This document shows positions 27,597 to 37,898 of a stretch of DNA of 64,000 nt, in pieces (positions within the stretch are counted from its first letter, which is position 1; each line of letters begins with the position of its first letter). Below the pieces are notes generated by a model that worked only from the letters and a program-made list of their open reading frames with translations, was not told the origin of the DNA and did not search any database. Made by a program: the position numbers and the translations under genes. Source of the DNA: Psychrobacter sp. Ps6 (GTDB taxonomy: Bacteria > Pseudomonadota > Gammaproteobacteria > Pseudomonadales > Moraxellaceae); contig NZ_JADQAI010000003.1 in NCBI RefSeq assembly GCF_022129235.1, positions 248,001-312,000 on the forward strand, read 5' to 3'.

Positions 27597-28523
27597 TTAC
27601 GGTAAATAGCCATCAATAGGCGTGATATCAGGCGGGATGTTTGTTTCTCCCAGCGCTTCTCGCAAGTTGATCTCGATCGTACGTGACAAAGCGGTCAGAG
27701 GTAACTGATTAGCCGCCAACCCAAAAGGCTCTTCTAGCTCTTCACTCAATGCATCTAAGCCAAAAAAAGTATAAGCGATTACCGCGCAAATCAACGGAGT
27801 CGCCCAGCCGAGTGAGGCTACTAAGCCAAAGGGCAACATAATGCAGTACAGATAAGTCGTGCGATGTACCAACAGCATATAAGCAAAAGGTAGCGGTGTA
27901 TTGAGAATACGTTCACAGGCCGCCAAGACAATGGTCATAGAGGTCAGGCGCTCATCCATATTCTGGATGACTTGCTCCGACACCAGTCCTTGACGCCGAA
28001 TATCGCCGAGCTGCTTACCCATGAGGCGCATTATATAATCAGGTACATTTTTCGCTTGGCGCATGCGGTCATGGTGTATAGGGTCTACAAAGCGTTCGAT
28101 ATCTTGCCAAGGCTCCGTGCCACGTAGTCTGTGGCGCACCGCATGAGCAAATGCAATGTTTAGGTAAATTATGTTTTGCTGAACTTGTTGTCTAGGCTCG
28201 TCTTTTTCGTCTATAAAAGAGAGCACTTGGCGCGTTAAGCTGCGAGAGTCATATACCAACTGTCCCCATAGCATCCGTGCTTCCCACCAACGCTGATAGC
28301 TGGCGTTATTGCGAAATCCCAAAAACAGCGATAAAGCGACACCCAGTAAGGTGAAGGTCGCTGTACCGTAGTAGGGGAATGAGTTCGGAATCCAGTGCTG
28401 TACAATCGTAATCAAGGTACTTAGTAGAGCGATTAGTAAAATTTGCGGATAGATTTTCGGAATGATTGAACCGCGAAGGGTGAAAAATATCTTAAGGGCA
28501 TTGGGCGTTTGCCGGACAATCAT
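27597..28523 (-). CDS. Bestrophin-like membrane protein (UPF0187/YneE family)
   Basis: A 308-aa protein with two pairs of membrane helices and long cytosolic helices. Family features are LGFRNNASYQRWWEARMLWG around residues 66-85, a SRSLTRQVL stretch, and the C-terminal EELEEPFGLAANQLPL. Bacterial bestrophin homologues form pentameric ion channels; the studied Klebsiella member is sodium-selective, so ion choice here is open. AGGA upstream of the start is clear. It stands between DUF493 and rpoD without tight coupling. Confidence 0.88.
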   Translation of the reverse strand: MIVRQTPNALKIFFTLRGSIIPKIYPQILLIALLSTLITIVQHWIPNSFPYYGTATFTLLGVALSLFLGFRNNASYQRWWEARMLWGQLVYDSRSLTRQVLSFIDEKDEPRQQVQQNIIYLNIAFAHAVRHRLRGTEPWQDIERFVDPIHHDRMRQAKNVPDYIMRLMGKQLGDIRRQGLVSEQVIQNMDERLTSMTIVLAACERILNTPLPFAYMLLVHRTTYLYCIMLPFGLVASLGWATPLICAVIAYTFFGLDALSEELEEPFGLAANQLPLTALSRTIEINLREALGETNIPPDITPIDGYLP

Positions 28524-28741
28524 ATCAGTTTCCTAGCGCTAAAGTATGTCAATACATGACAAGATGTAGGGTGTGATTCTAATAAAGAATATAGGTTTGT
28601 AAAGTCTAGAATAGAATGTCATACGCTCGCTTAATGGCAACTAGTGAAAAGCGCATAAATAACGGTATCATTGCCGGTCATGACAGTGACTCAAGGTTAA
28701 TCAATACTGATAGCTTAGGTTCAATATTATCTGACAAGCAC

Positions 28742-28767
28742 AAAAAAGCCGAGATAAACTCGGCTTT
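28742..28767 (-). terminator. Terminator of rpoD
   Basis: On the minus strand, AAGCCGAG/CTCGGCTT with a five-base loop followed by TTTT, 22 bases past the rpoD stop. Confidence 0.88.
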
Positions 28768-28788
28768 CTTATTTAGCTTAATTGAATA

Positions 28789-30741
28789 TTAGTCATTTTC
28801 AAGGAACGAGCGCAAGTGCTCAGAGCGTGATGGATGACGCAGTTTACGTAATGCTTTTGCCTCGATCTGACGAATACGCTCACGCGTTACATCAAACTGT
28901 TTACCGACTTCTTCCAAAGTATGATCCGTTGGCATATCGATACCGAAACGCATTTTTAGGACACGTGCTTCGCGCTCAGTCAGATTACCCAATACATCAC
29001 GTGTCGCTTCTTGCAGACCAGCAGCAGTCGCATCATCGACAGGGCTTGAGATCGTACCATCTTCGATGAAATCTCCTAGGTGCGAATCTTCATCATCACC
29101 AATAGGGGTTTCCATAGAGATAGGCTCTTTAGCAATCTTCAGCACTTTACGGACTTTAACTTCGTCCATCTCTAAGCGTTCGCCTAATTCCTCAGGTGTA
29201 GGCTCGCGACCCATTTCCTGTAGCAACTGACGTGAGACACGGTTTATCTTGTTGATTGTCTCAATCATATGCACAGGGATACGAATGGTGCGCGCTTGGT
29301 CAGCGATAGAACGGGTAATCGCCTGACGAATCCACCAAGTAGCATAGGTCGAGAACTTATAACCACGACGATATTCAAACTTATCAACGGCTTTCATCAG
29401 ACCGATGTTACCTTCTTGGATAAGATCCAAGAACTGTAGGCCACGGTTGGTATATTTTTTCGCGATAGAAATAACCAGACGTAGGTTGGCTTCAACCATT
29501 TCTTTTTTCGCGCGGCGAGCTTTTGCTTCACCAACAGCCATACGACGTGCCACATCTTTCATGTCGTGGATTTTCATGTCGAGCTGCTGCTCATAATCAC
29601 GGATACGGCGCTGAAGTAAAATGACGTCATCAGTAACTTTTTCTAGCGTGCCGGCGAATGCAGGTTTACCTTTGATACGTTCAATCAACCAATCCACATT
29701 GGTTTCATTACTAGGGAAGGTCTTACGGAACTCTTCACGCGGCATACGACCACGGCGAATCACCAAACGCATGATTTGACGCTCTTGCTTACGCACGTCG
29801 TCATAGACATCATGCATTATAGCCATGACTTGGTCTGACAAGCGGTTATTGAGCTTTAGCATCATAAAGCGTTCAGCAAGTAGGGCATACGCGGCATCAG
29901 CCTGTACGCTACCACGACCATAATCGAGCAATTCTTGTTTGGCCTTAATAAATAAATGCTCAATCTCTTCTAGACGCAAACGCACTTCTTCTGGGTCAAG
30001 ACCGCTGGTTTCTTCTTCAGCTTCTTCTTCCACGTCGTCTTCGTCTTCATCATCATCGTCATCAAGTGCTGCGGCTTTGGCATTCACCTTAGTTTTGATG
30101 ATAAGTGGGTTTTCTTTTTCTTCTTTGATGCGCTCGCGTTCTTCTTTCGCCGCATCTTTGGCTTCTTGAGCGGCGATTTTGTCTTCTTCGGTTTCAGGAT
30201 CTAAGAAACCTGTGATGACATCGGATAGCTTCTTTTCACCTTCTTGTACTTTTTCATATTCGTCAAGCACGAACTGTACGGTACCAGGCCAGTAAGCCAT
30301 GGCATGCTGCACGTCACGAATACCTTCTTCGATACGTTTAGCGATAGAAATTTCACCTTCACGGGTAAGAAGATCAACCGTACCCATCTCACGCATATAC
30401 ATACGGACAGGGTCAGTAGTACGACCAGGCTCAGTCTCAACAGAGGCGAGTACCGCCGCTGCCTCATCTGCTGCCATGTCATCATCATTTGAATCATCGT
30501 TCATTAAGATGTCATCGGCATCAGGAGCTGATTCAAAGATTTTGATACCAACATCGGTTAGCATTTGCACAATATCTTCGATCTGATCGCTTTCGGTAAT
30601 AGAGTCGGGCAGCTGGTCATTCACCTCAGCGTAGGTAAGATACCCTTGCTCTTTGCCCATTTGGATTAAGGTGGCCAGTTGAGATGTGGACTTAGAAACT
30701 GACTTATCGTTCATAAATACTCGCTTACTTGCATCGGACAT
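28789..30741 (-). CDS. rpoD: RNA polymerase primary sigma factor RpoD (sigma-70)
   Basis: The housekeeping sigma factor, 650 aa. Region 1.1 is recognised by [20 protein letters not shown]. Region 2 has [20 protein letters not shown] and [20 protein letters not shown]; region 4 has [21 protein letters not shown] very acidic insert (about residues 222-245, with runs of Asp and Glu) lies in the non-conserved region. The start is uncertain: ATG at 30741 lacks a ribosome site, while ATG at 30714 ([10 protein letters not shown]) has a weak AAGCGAG upstream. dnaG lies 470 bases upstream on the same strand, the remains of the dnaG-rpoD macromolecular synthesis operon. Confidence 0.96.
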   Translation of the reverse strand: MSDASKRVFMNDKSVSKSTSQLATLIQMGKEQGYLTYAEVNDQLPDSITESDQIEDIVQMLTDVGIKIFESAPDADDILMNDDSNDDDMAADEAAAVLASVETEPGRTTDPVRMYMREMGTVDLLTREGEISIAKRIEEGIRDVQHAMAYWPGTVQFVLDEYEKVQEGEKKLSDVITGFLDPETEEDKIAAQEAKDAAKEERERIKEEKENPLIIKTKVNAKAAALDDDDDEDEDDVEEEAEEETSGLDPEEVRLRLEEIEHLFIKAKQELLDYGRGSVQADAAYALLAERFMMLKLNNRLSDQVMAIMHDVYDDVRKQERQIMRLVIRRGRMPREEFRKTFPSNETNVDWLIERIKGKPAFAGTLEKVTDDVILLQRRIRDYEQQLDMKIHDMKDVARRMAVGEAKARRAKKEMVEANLRLVISIAKKYTNRGLQFLDLIQEGNIGLMKAVDKFEYRRGYKFSTYATWWIRQAITRSIADQARTIRIPVHMIETINKINRVSRQLLQEMGREPTPEELGERLEMDEVKVRKVLKIAKEPISMETPIGDDEDSHLGDFIEDGTISSPVDDATAAGLQEATRDVLGNLTEREARVLKMRFGIDMPTDHTLEEVGKQFDVTRERIRQIEAKALRKLRHPSRSEHLRSFLEND

Positions 30742-31214
30742 TTTTATATTGTGACTCGCTATCGCTCGCTCTTTGCGTTGATCTTATCAATCGATTGATC
30801 AAAATATGGCGTAGGGGTTGTCAATAATATCAAAAATGAGTTGATATGAATAAAGGCTCAAAACACTACAATAATAATGCTAAAAAACAGCTAAAAATTA
30901 GAAAAACTAAAAAGACTTCAATACAGTACTCAAAAATAGTATCTAAAAACAGATACATAAAAATAATACCTAAAATTTGTGCTTAACGATGCATGCTCAC
31001 AATCATTCACCAAGCAGTGCTGTCAATATACAGCGACACAGTTTAACACAGACCGCAGTCGTCAAGCACGAGCTAGTGATAGCTACCGACCATTTTTTGC
31101 TGATTATTTGCCATCCGCTAAATGATTTAGGAGTGACTCATGCTACTGGGTATAATCATTAGTAGTGGGGGCAGTCGCTAGAATTTTAAAGGGGTATGAT
31201 TTGATAATTAAAAA
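30742..31214. other. A-rich spacer between dnaG and rpoD
   Basis: About 470 bases. The part at 30840-30980 is A-rich low-complexity sequence with several short variants of TAAAAATA. It presumably holds the rpoD promoter. A 61-codon frame on the plus strand has no ribosome site and no recognisable product. Confidence 0.5.
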
Positions 31215-33407
31215 TTAAGACTGCACAGTGACCATCTGTGCCGATTGCTCTGCCTGCTGTGCCCGTAGCCAATCATTTAATAATTGGGTTTGTTTACGGA
31301 CGATCGCAAGCTTAATATGATCAGGGTTTTGTATCAGCTCTTGTATTTTTTTCTTCATGTTGCGCTCAAGCAGCTGGCTGACTAGCTCTTCAATTAGGCC
31401 ATCAAGCCCTAAAATATTGCGTGCGGTTAGCGCTTTATAAAAACCGCCCCAATTACGGCTCAGCATGTCTTGGGTCGCAGGCTTCACATTTGATAAGATA
31501 AAATGCGCCGCTGCGTTGGCATCTTTTGGCAAATAATTAAGGCAGCGCTTGATGGTGCTCACGATGTCTAGCAGAGCCGCATCTTGCAGGTCTTCCCATG
31601 CAAGCGGACGCAGCGTATCGAGTGAAGCTTTTTGTTTGATATGTGCAGGTAAGTGTAAGCCATTTATCCCTGACTGTTGCCAAATCGACTCAATAGGGTC
31701 GTCAATTAATGCGCGCGGCTGAAACAAAAAACAAAGCTGCAATTGCTGACTGATGGTCATGTCACCATCAAAGTCTAGCAGCGCGTCTTTGGCCTCGACA
31801 TTTTGACTGCGCCTACCGCCAAGCTTTTGATAAACGTCATTATTGAGCAAATAGCGAAAGCTACTGCCTTTAGGCAAAGCGGTCGTCAACGAGCGTACTT
31901 GGGACATTAGCTTGGCTTTGCCTTCAGCCAGACTCATATCGTAACGCTCACTTAAGTACGCAAAAATATACTGTGATAGCGGCATGGCTTGGCTGATTTG
32001 CTCACGCATGGCATCGCTACCCTGACTCTTAATAAAGGTATCAGGATCATGATTGTTAGGTAGGGTTAAAAACCGCAGCTCTTTATCATCAGCAAGCACA
32101 GGCAGGGCAACTTCAAGCGTACGCCAAGCAGCTTTTTGTCCGGCACTGTCGCCATCAAAACTCAAAGTCAGCGTTGGATTGAGTGTCAATAGCCGCGATA
32201 TTTGGCTTTCATTGATTGCCGTACCCATCGAGGCGACTGCCCCGTAGATGCCCGCTTGATAGAGGGCAATGACATCCATATAGCCTTCGACTACTAGCCA
32301 GTCGTTAGCACGCTGCTGCCGTGATTCATAATAGCCATAGAGTACGTGCTGCTTATGAAAGACGGGCGAGTCTGAGGAGTTGATGTATTTGGGCTTGACC
32401 TCATCGTCGAGCGCCCGACCACCAAAACCAATGGTGCGACCTTGGTTATCACGAATAGGAAAAATAACCCGATCACGCAGCAGATCATAGTCACGACCAG
32501 ACTCTGATTGGCGCACGAGCCCTAGGGCCTTAAGTCCTTCAATATCTTGCGGAAACTGGTGCTCAAGATGTTGCCAGCCAAATGGCGCGTAACCTAAACC
32601 AAAAGTCTCAAAAGTCTCTTCAGTGAGTCCGCGTGACAAAAAGTATTGCTTGGCATGAGGGTGAGTGTGTAGATTATGCTGATAGAACTGCTGGATCTGC
32701 TCTAGCAGCTCGTACAGGTTGCCATCTTGATCAGTGTTCTGATCAATACTAGCTATGCTTATATCGTTATCTGTCAGCCACACTGGCGGGTAGCCATCAT
32801 CGTCTGTGTGGTTTGACGAATACAGCTCTGATGGATAAGAGCCCATCGAATAGGACGCTGAATCATACGCCTCTAGCGGCGGGAAATTATCGTAACCCTG
32901 AGCGTCATCATAACTTGACTGGTCTATGTAATTTTGGTCGTTTTGGACGACATTGTTTTGATGACTGTCTTGACGGTTATTTTGATAGTTGTCTTGGTTT
33001 GCACCGTCTTGATTTACTTTGCTGTGTTCTATCGTTGGGCTAGGTACATTGTGCACAGGCGGCGGTGCGTTAGTTTTTGGCGTACGACGTTGATAACTAA
33101 CGTTTTGCTGTTCCTCTTTTGGTACTTCAATGCCTGTTTGTTTGGAGAGCTCATTAACTGCTTCGATGAAGGTGAGATTCTCATAATCACGCAAAAAACT
33201 GATGGCATTGCCACCGACGCTACAGCCAAAACAGTGATAGATGTTTTTTTGTGGATTGACATAAAAGGAAGGCGATTTTTCACCGTGAAAAGGGCAGCAG
33301 CCTTTATATTCACTACCAGCGCGTTTAAGCGTAGTGTGTTTGCCAATGATGCTGATCAGGTCAGCTTGGCTATTGAGTTGTTCAAGAATATGGTTAGGAA
33401 TGCTCAT
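31215..33407 (-). CDS. dnaG: DNA primase DnaG
   Basis: Makes RNA primers at the replication fork. The 730-aa protein has the N-terminal CHC2 zinc finger (CCPFHGEKSPSF, with a second CFGC), the RNA-polymerase core and a TOPRIM domain (VVEGYMDVIAL; SFDGDSAGQKAA). The C-terminal helicase-binding domain follows. Between zinc finger and core is a long insertion (about residues 105-225) rich in Asn, Gln, Asp, Ser and Tyr, so the protein is about 150 residues longer than E. coli DnaG. No clear ribosome site precedes the ATG at 33407. It is upstream of rpoD, in the classic order but without rpsU. Confidence 0.95.
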   Translation of the reverse strand: MSIPNHILEQLNSQADLISIIGKHTTLKRAGSEYKGCCPFHGEKSPSFYVNPQKNIYHCFGCSVGGNAISFLRDYENLTFIEAVNELSKQTGIEVPKEEQQNVSYQRRTPKTNAPPPVHNVPSPTIEHSKVNQDGANQDNYQNNRQDSHQNNVVQNDQNYIDQSSYDDAQGYDNFPPLEAYDSASYSMGSYPSELYSSNHTDDDGYPPVWLTDNDISIASIDQNTDQDGNLYELLEQIQQFYQHNLHTHPHAKQYFLSRGLTEETFETFGLGYAPFGWQHLEHQFPQDIEGLKALGLVRQSESGRDYDLLRDRVIFPIRDNQGRTIGFGGRALDDEVKPKYINSSDSPVFHKQHVLYGYYESRQQRANDWLVVEGYMDVIALYQAGIYGAVASMGTAINESQISRLLTLNPTLTLSFDGDSAGQKAAWRTLEVALPVLADDKELRFLTLPNNHDPDTFIKSQGSDAMREQISQAMPLSQYIFAYLSERYDMSLAEGKAKLMSQVRSLTTALPKGSSFRYLLNNDVYQKLGGRRSQNVEAKDALLDFDGDMTISQQLQLCFLFQPRALIDDPIESIWQQSGINGLHLPAHIKQKASLDTLRPLAWEDLQDAALLDIVSTIKRCLNYLPKDANAAAHFILSNVKPATQDMLSRNWGGFYKALTARNILGLDGLIEELVSQLLERNMKKKIQELIQNPDHIKLAIVRKQTQLLNDWLRAQQAEQSAQMVTVQS

Positions 33408-33465
33408 ACAAAAAACAGTTTACCATAGGTCGATTATATTGGGGCAGGGCGAATAGCATACCAAT

Positions 33466-33499
33466 AGAAAAATAAGGCCAACTCTATGTTGGCCTTATT
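33466..33499 (-). terminator. Terminator of bamD
   Basis: On the minus strand, AATAAGGCCAAC/GTTGGCCTTATT with a five-base loop followed by TTTTTC, about 45 bases past the bamD stop and before dnaG. Confidence 0.9.
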
Positions 33500-33545
33500 A
33501 TTAATCATATAGACGGTATGGACTCAGTCAAGTCACTGAACGTGA

Positions 33546-34754
33546 TTATTCGTCGTCCATATCTGATGGCGCTAGTAGGATACTATTACTGTCGTTCTCA
33601 AGCGTAGTGCGACGTGTTGGATTAACGTTTTGTGGATCAACATCGGCTTCTCTCGCTGTCGAGCCAGTGCTTGATTGACTGGTCACACGCTCAGCTGACG
33701 CTTCTGGCAGACCCAAACCAATATTGATGCCATTACTGTTATTACTGCTAAAAGCTGCAGAGGTATTTGCAGTGGTTGCACTAGCAGCATTATCACTTGG
33801 CAATCTTAGTTGATTTGCGTTGCGAATCATTTGGGTCTTGGTCGCGCCATTATATTCGACAGTTGCCACTGAGTTGTCAGTTGTGTTTGAACGACCAAGC
33901 TGTCCAAAGGTAATCTTATTGAGCCAAGTGCGATCACGTTTGGTGCTCAGTTTTACGCTGCCATCACTGGTCAGCATGTTTGGATAGTTGATTTGCAATA
34001 AGGTTTTATATTCATTTGCCAGATCTGTCAAACCAAGTTTTTCATGACTATAAGCTAGGACTGCGATAGCATCTGGAATTGATTCACTAAGCGGGTAGTA
34101 CTGAAACACCCATTTGGCACGATTGACAGCTGCCACATAAGCTTCACGCTCGATATACCAGTTGGCTGCGCTCATCTCGCTTTCAGCAAACTGGTTATAG
34201 ATAAATGTCATACGCTGGGCGGCATCTGGTGCATAGGGGCTGTTTGGGTATTTGCTAACAAGCTCTTGGAAGTTGGCAAAGGCAATACGCAGATACGCAG
34301 TGTCACGCTCCGCTTGATTCAATTTAAACAGCTTCAAACTCTCAGACGAGCCTTCCATATTGGCAACGCCGCGTACATAGTAAGCATAGCTGACTTGCGG
34401 ATTAGAAGGATATAAACGTATGAACTGCTCAGCACTTGCTGCTGCCATCTCATATTTGTCACTTTGATACTGTGCGTACATCATATCAAGTAATGCTTGT
34501 TCAGCGTATTGCCCAGTTGGGTAGAAGGTACGCAAATTGGTCAGTTCTTCAACACCTTGGATATAGCGACCTTTATCGATTTGAGCGATGGCATCGTTAT
34601 AGTAACCTTGCTCTGACTTTTCCGCTGTTTCTACCGCGTCGACGTCTTTGGCGCCAGTCAAGTTTTTGAATGTTTGGCAACCTACTAGATTGACGCTAAG
34701 CGCAAGTAAGGTTATTGAGGACAGCTTGATAAACGTATTGCCAACAGCTTGCAT
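33546..34754 (-). CDS. bamD: Outer-membrane protein assembly factor BamD
   Basis: An essential lipoprotein of the BAM complex that helps insert beta-barrel proteins into the outer membrane. From the chosen ATG the signal peptide ends in the lipobox NLVGC. TPR-type repeats follow over about residues 45-255 (YNDAIAQIDKGRYIQGVEEL; LYPSNPQVSYAYYVRGVA). The C-terminal 130 residues, rich in Ser, Thr and Asn, go beyond the E. coli protein (245 aa) and look disordered. GGAG and AAGAAG upstream of 34754 support this start over the ATG at 34781. rluD is divergent, as in many gammaproteobacteria. Confidence 0.93.
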   Translation of the reverse strand: MQAVGNTFIKLSSITLLALSVNLVGCQTFKNLTGAKDVDAVETAEKSEQGYYNDAIAQIDKGRYIQGVEELTNLRTFYPTGQYAEQALLDMMYAQYQSDKYEMAAASAEQFIRLYPSNPQVSYAYYVRGVANMEGSSESLKLFKLNQAERDTAYLRIAFANFQELVSKYPNSPYAPDAAQRMTFIYNQFAESEMSAANWYIEREAYVAAVNRAKWVFQYYPLSESIPDAIAVLAYSHEKLGLTDLANEYKTLLQINYPNMLTSDGSVKLSTKRDRTWLNKITFGQLGRSNTTDNSVATVEYNGATKTQMIRNANQLRLPSDNAASATTANTSAAFSSNNSNGINIGLGLPEASAERVTSQSSTGSTAREADVDPQNVNPTRRTTLENDSNSILLAPSDMDDE

Positions 34755-35444
34755 ACTTCTTCTCCGACACAAGACGCACAATAGCAGCAGCGCTATCGTG
34801 CTATATAAAAGGTTAGTGATAAAAACAATTCATGAGTAATAAGGTTTTTATCGAATGCAGTTTTTGTTATGACGTATTGTACTGGTAGATTGGGTCTGAT
34901 ACATAGAGCTTTTATAGTAAGCCTGTAATAGAGCAAATGCATTTGATCATATTCAAACGGTTTAAATGGCAAACACTGTCGATAAAACCCAATGGTATTT
35001 TCATACTGTATTTAAATATGGTATAGGAATACAGTGCCATAGCATACAGCAAAACATGGCTATACTTTATAGAATAACGTTTGCTTCGTCTATTTTTTCG
35101 CTACCTATATTCTACAGGCAGTTTAACATGAGCGGCTATCGCGAGCGATATCGAATATCGCTGGCAGGAACAAATATACAGTAAATTACAGCAATGTTAT
35201 GTTCTAGAGAGTTAAGCAGTAAGGCTTGGCAACTCAGAAAGGCTCAAAAATTCACAGATAGTATGCACTTTTATAGGGCTTGAGCGCGTGACATGATACA
35301 CTAGGATGGTATTGTCTCCGTTTTTTTGACCTGCACTGCTCTCTATTATCGGCTAAAGGTCAAAAAACGACAATTTTTTATCATTTTATCTTTGAAGTCA
35401 CCTGACAAAATATAATTAGTAACTTTGCTAGGTATCAATCCGCT
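34755..35444. other. Divergent intergenic region between bamD and rluD
   Basis: About 690 AT-rich bases with promoters for both genes. TTGACC at 35327-35332 is a possible -35 for rluD, but no good -10 follows at the right distance. A 72-codon frame at 34966-35184 (+) has no ribosome site or recognisable features. Nothing else seen. Confidence 0.45.
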
Positions 35445-36686
35445 ATGAATAATGATGCCATGATTACCCATTTATCACCGAATCAATCGCTAGAGACTGA
35501 TTCATCAGCACAAGAGTCACCAATGCCAAATAACGTTTTAAATAATGACGAGCCTGACAATCAAGAAATGATGGATGAGCAGGAAATAATGGACGAGCAC
35601 ACTGATGCTCTTGATAACGACGACTTGCTCGAAGAAGATAACGATATTGATGAAGAACTTGACGATGGCGACATGGATGAAGGCGACGATGATGAAGCGC
35701 CAGTAGCTGGCCAAGCAGTGCCAGTAGTGGTCGATATGATGCATGTCGTCACAGAAGATCAGTCTGGCCTACGCATCGATAAAGTCGCTTCACAGGTGTT
35801 TGCAGACTTTTCACGCGTGCAATTACAAGGTTGGATCACGGACGGTAGCTTACTCTATAACGGCAGTGTGCAAAAACCAAAAGTCCGTGTCAAAGCAGAT
35901 GACGTGCTACATCTATCAACAACGTTGCAGCAGCATAGTGAAGACCAACCAGAAAATATAGACATTGATGTGGTCTATGAAGATGATGACGTATTGGTGA
36001 TCAACAAACCTGTCGGTATGGTGGTTCATCCGGGCGCCGGCAACCAAACAGGCACGTTGGTCAACGCTTTGCTATACCATTATCCGCAGCAGCATCACTT
36101 GCCGCGTGCAGGTCTAGTGCACCGTATTGACAAAGATACCTCTGGGTTACTGCTTATTGGTAAAACCAAGCCCGCTCAGATGGCACTGATGGAGCAGTTA
36201 AAAGACAAATCTGTTTATCGTCATTATCAGTGTGTGGTAGCAGGCGATCAAGCAAGCTTGTTGCGTCATCGCCGCATTGATGCGCCGATTGGGCGCCATC
36301 GTACTCAGCGTATCAAAATGACAGTCATGACTGCCGGCCGTGAAGCGGTAACCCATCTATTAAATGTCACGCCGCTGAATGACAACTACTGTCTGTTAGA
36401 TGTCGGACTCGAGACAGGTCGTACGCACCAGATTCGCGTGCATTTGAGCCATGTGACCTATCCGCTCGTAGGGGATCGCATCTACGGTGGTCGTCGTCAA
36501 CTGCGTGCAGGATTGACAGAAGCACAGCGTCAAGCCATTAACAATTTCCCGCGCCAAGCGTTGCATGCTTATACCCTTGGGTTTGTGCATCCAACGACTG
36601 GTGAGGATATGGAAGTGACGACGCCACTGCCAGAAGACATGCAAAAGCTAATAGCCGTATTAAGCGACGGTTATGATGACGAGTAA
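35445..36686 (+). CDS. rluD: 23S rRNA pseudouridine synthase RluD
   Basis: Converts U1911, U1915 and U1917 (E. coli numbering) of helix 69 in 23S rRNA to pseudouridine. The S4 RNA-binding domain spans about residues 105-170 (LRIDKVASQVFADFSRVQLQ), and the catalytic Asp lies in HRIDKDTSGLLLIGKT. GRTHQIRVHLSH near residue 325 is the family's C-terminal motif. The first 95 residues are an acidic extension with a run of Asp/Glu (about 40-85) missing from E. coli RluD. pgeF follows 113 bases downstream, and bamD is divergent; this neighbourhood is conserved. Confidence 0.94.
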   Translation: MNNDAMITHLSPNQSLETDSSAQESPMPNNVLNNDEPDNQEMMDEQEIMDEHTDALDNDDLLEEDNDIDEELDDGDMDEGDDDEAPVAGQAVPVVVDMMHVVTEDQSGLRIDKVASQVFADFSRVQLQGWITDGSLLYNGSVQKPKVRVKADDVLHLSTTLQQHSEDQPENIDIDVVYEDDDVLVINKPVGMVVHPGAGNQTGTLVNALLYHYPQQHHLPRAGLVHRIDKDTSGLLLIGKTKPAQMALMEQLKDKSVYRHYQCVVAGDQASLLRHRRIDAPIGRHRTQRIKMTVMTAGREAVTHLLNVTPLNDNYCLLDVGLETGRTHQIRVHLSHVTYPLVGDRIYGGRRQLRAGLTEAQRQAINNFPRQALHAYTLGFVHPTTGEDMEVTTPLPEDMQKLIAVLSDGYDDE

Positions 36687-36799
36687 ACGCTATTGATAAA
36701 AGCGGCTATCTAAAGGTGTTTAGGACAACTGCCAAGTTTATAGCAGTGATTTAGTGATGCTAATTTTTAGACAGTCAGAGATAAAAGGATGGGGCAGTC

Positions 36800-37795
36800 G
36801 TGACAAACAAGCTTCCGATAATAAATAGTTTTCCAATGACCATGCTCGTGCAAATGGATGATGTGGCTGTTTTTCAAACGGCTGCTTTTGCGCCGAATAA
36901 TATTGATGAACCTGCTGCCGCAAGCCAGCAAAGAGGGTTTAACAGTCAAGCAAACCATCAAGCAAACTATGGCGCGCTAAATCTAGGCCTGCATGTCAAC
37001 GATGACGCGGCAAAGGTATTAGATAATCGTATGAGTCTGTTGGCTGCGATTAATACACAGATGGCAAATGAGTCATCACAAACTGAGCGACATACCGCTA
37101 TTAGCAGCTTACATTGGGTCAGTCAAGTTCATGGCAAACAGATCCATGATATTGATACGACGCCTTTGAGCATGGCACCAATGGCGGCTGACGCCATAAT
37201 TAGCAAGCAAAGTGGTCGTGGACTGGCGATAATGACGGCAGATTGTGTGCCGATTGTTTTATACCAGCCCGCCAGCGGTAAAATCGCTGCCATTCATGCA
37301 GGCTGGCAAGGATTGGCGTGCGGCGTGATTCGAGAGACTGTTGAGCGCTTTACCGATTCAGGATCTGTACAGGCTTGGATAGGGGTGTGTATCAGTCAGG
37401 CCAGTTATGAAGTGGGTTATCAAGTCCGTGACCAATTATTGGCTGGTTGCTTAGATAATCAATTATTAACGGCGTCAGATAGTGATAATTTTGATAGTTT
37501 ATATGTAATGCGCTCAGATAATGGTCTTGAAAATCATAGCGATACTCAGCATTTACATAAGACAGTTGATAAACTATCGAATTGCGCTACAGTACACACG
37601 GATAAAGTTAAGCTAAACTTACCAAAACTGGCTGCTGATCAATTAAAAGCCGCTGGCGTGTCGATAGATAATAAAGAACCTATCAGCTGTAGCTATGCAG
37701 ATAGGCATTACTATTCTTATCGTCGTCAAACGCATATGCAGCAGCCTGCAACGGGACGAATGGCGCTCGTGATTGTGCGTCGCGCCGCTACGTAA
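36800..37795 (+). CDS. pgeF: Peptidoglycan editing factor PgeF (YfiH/DUF152 family)
   Basis: A 331-aa YfiH-family protein. Family members resemble multicopper laccases but act in purine nucleoside breakdown, or in editing of peptidoglycan precursors carrying L-Ser, in E. coli. Metal-ligand motifs are visible: a VHGKQIHDI His, ADC in MTADCVPIV, and AAIHAGWQGLACGV. The usual IGPCI appears as IGVCIS. The start is GTG with AAGGATGGGG upstream; an ATG at 36839 is an alternative. It is longer than E. coli YfiH (243 aa) because of Ser/Asp-rich inserts near residues 30-60 and 220-260. Confidence 0.88.
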   Translation: MTNKLPIINSFPMTMLVQMDDVAVFQTAAFAPNNIDEPAAASQQRGFNSQANHQANYGALNLGLHVNDDAAKVLDNRMSLLAAINTQMANESSQTERHTAISSLHWVSQVHGKQIHDIDTTPLSMAPMAADAIISKQSGRGLAIMTADCVPIVLYQPASGKIAAIHAGWQGLACGVIRETVERFTDSGSVQAWIGVCISQASYEVGYQVRDQLLAGCLDNQLLTASDSDNFDSLYVMRSDNGLENHSDTQHLHKTVDKLSNCATVHTDKVKLNLPKLAADQLKAAGVSIDNKEPISCSYADRHYYSYRRQTHMQQPATGRMALVIVRRAAT

Positions 37796-37898
37796 ATGTC
37801 AGCTCACAATTAACAAACCTATTGAGTGCGCTGAGTCGTTTTGCACTCGTACACTATATTATTTTATTTTCACTATTATTGTCATTATTAGAGTCTGT

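Noticed and set aside
30001..30200. Ser-rich plus-strand frames opposite rpoD
   Set aside because: They mirror the acidic Asp/Glu codon runs of RpoD on the other strand and are not genes.
30977..31162. 61-codon frame on the plus strand between rpoD and dnaG
   Set aside because: No ribosome site, opposite to the flanking genes, composition of random intergenic DNA.
34966..35184. 72-codon frame between bamD and rluD
   Set aside because: No ribosome site and no protein-like features.
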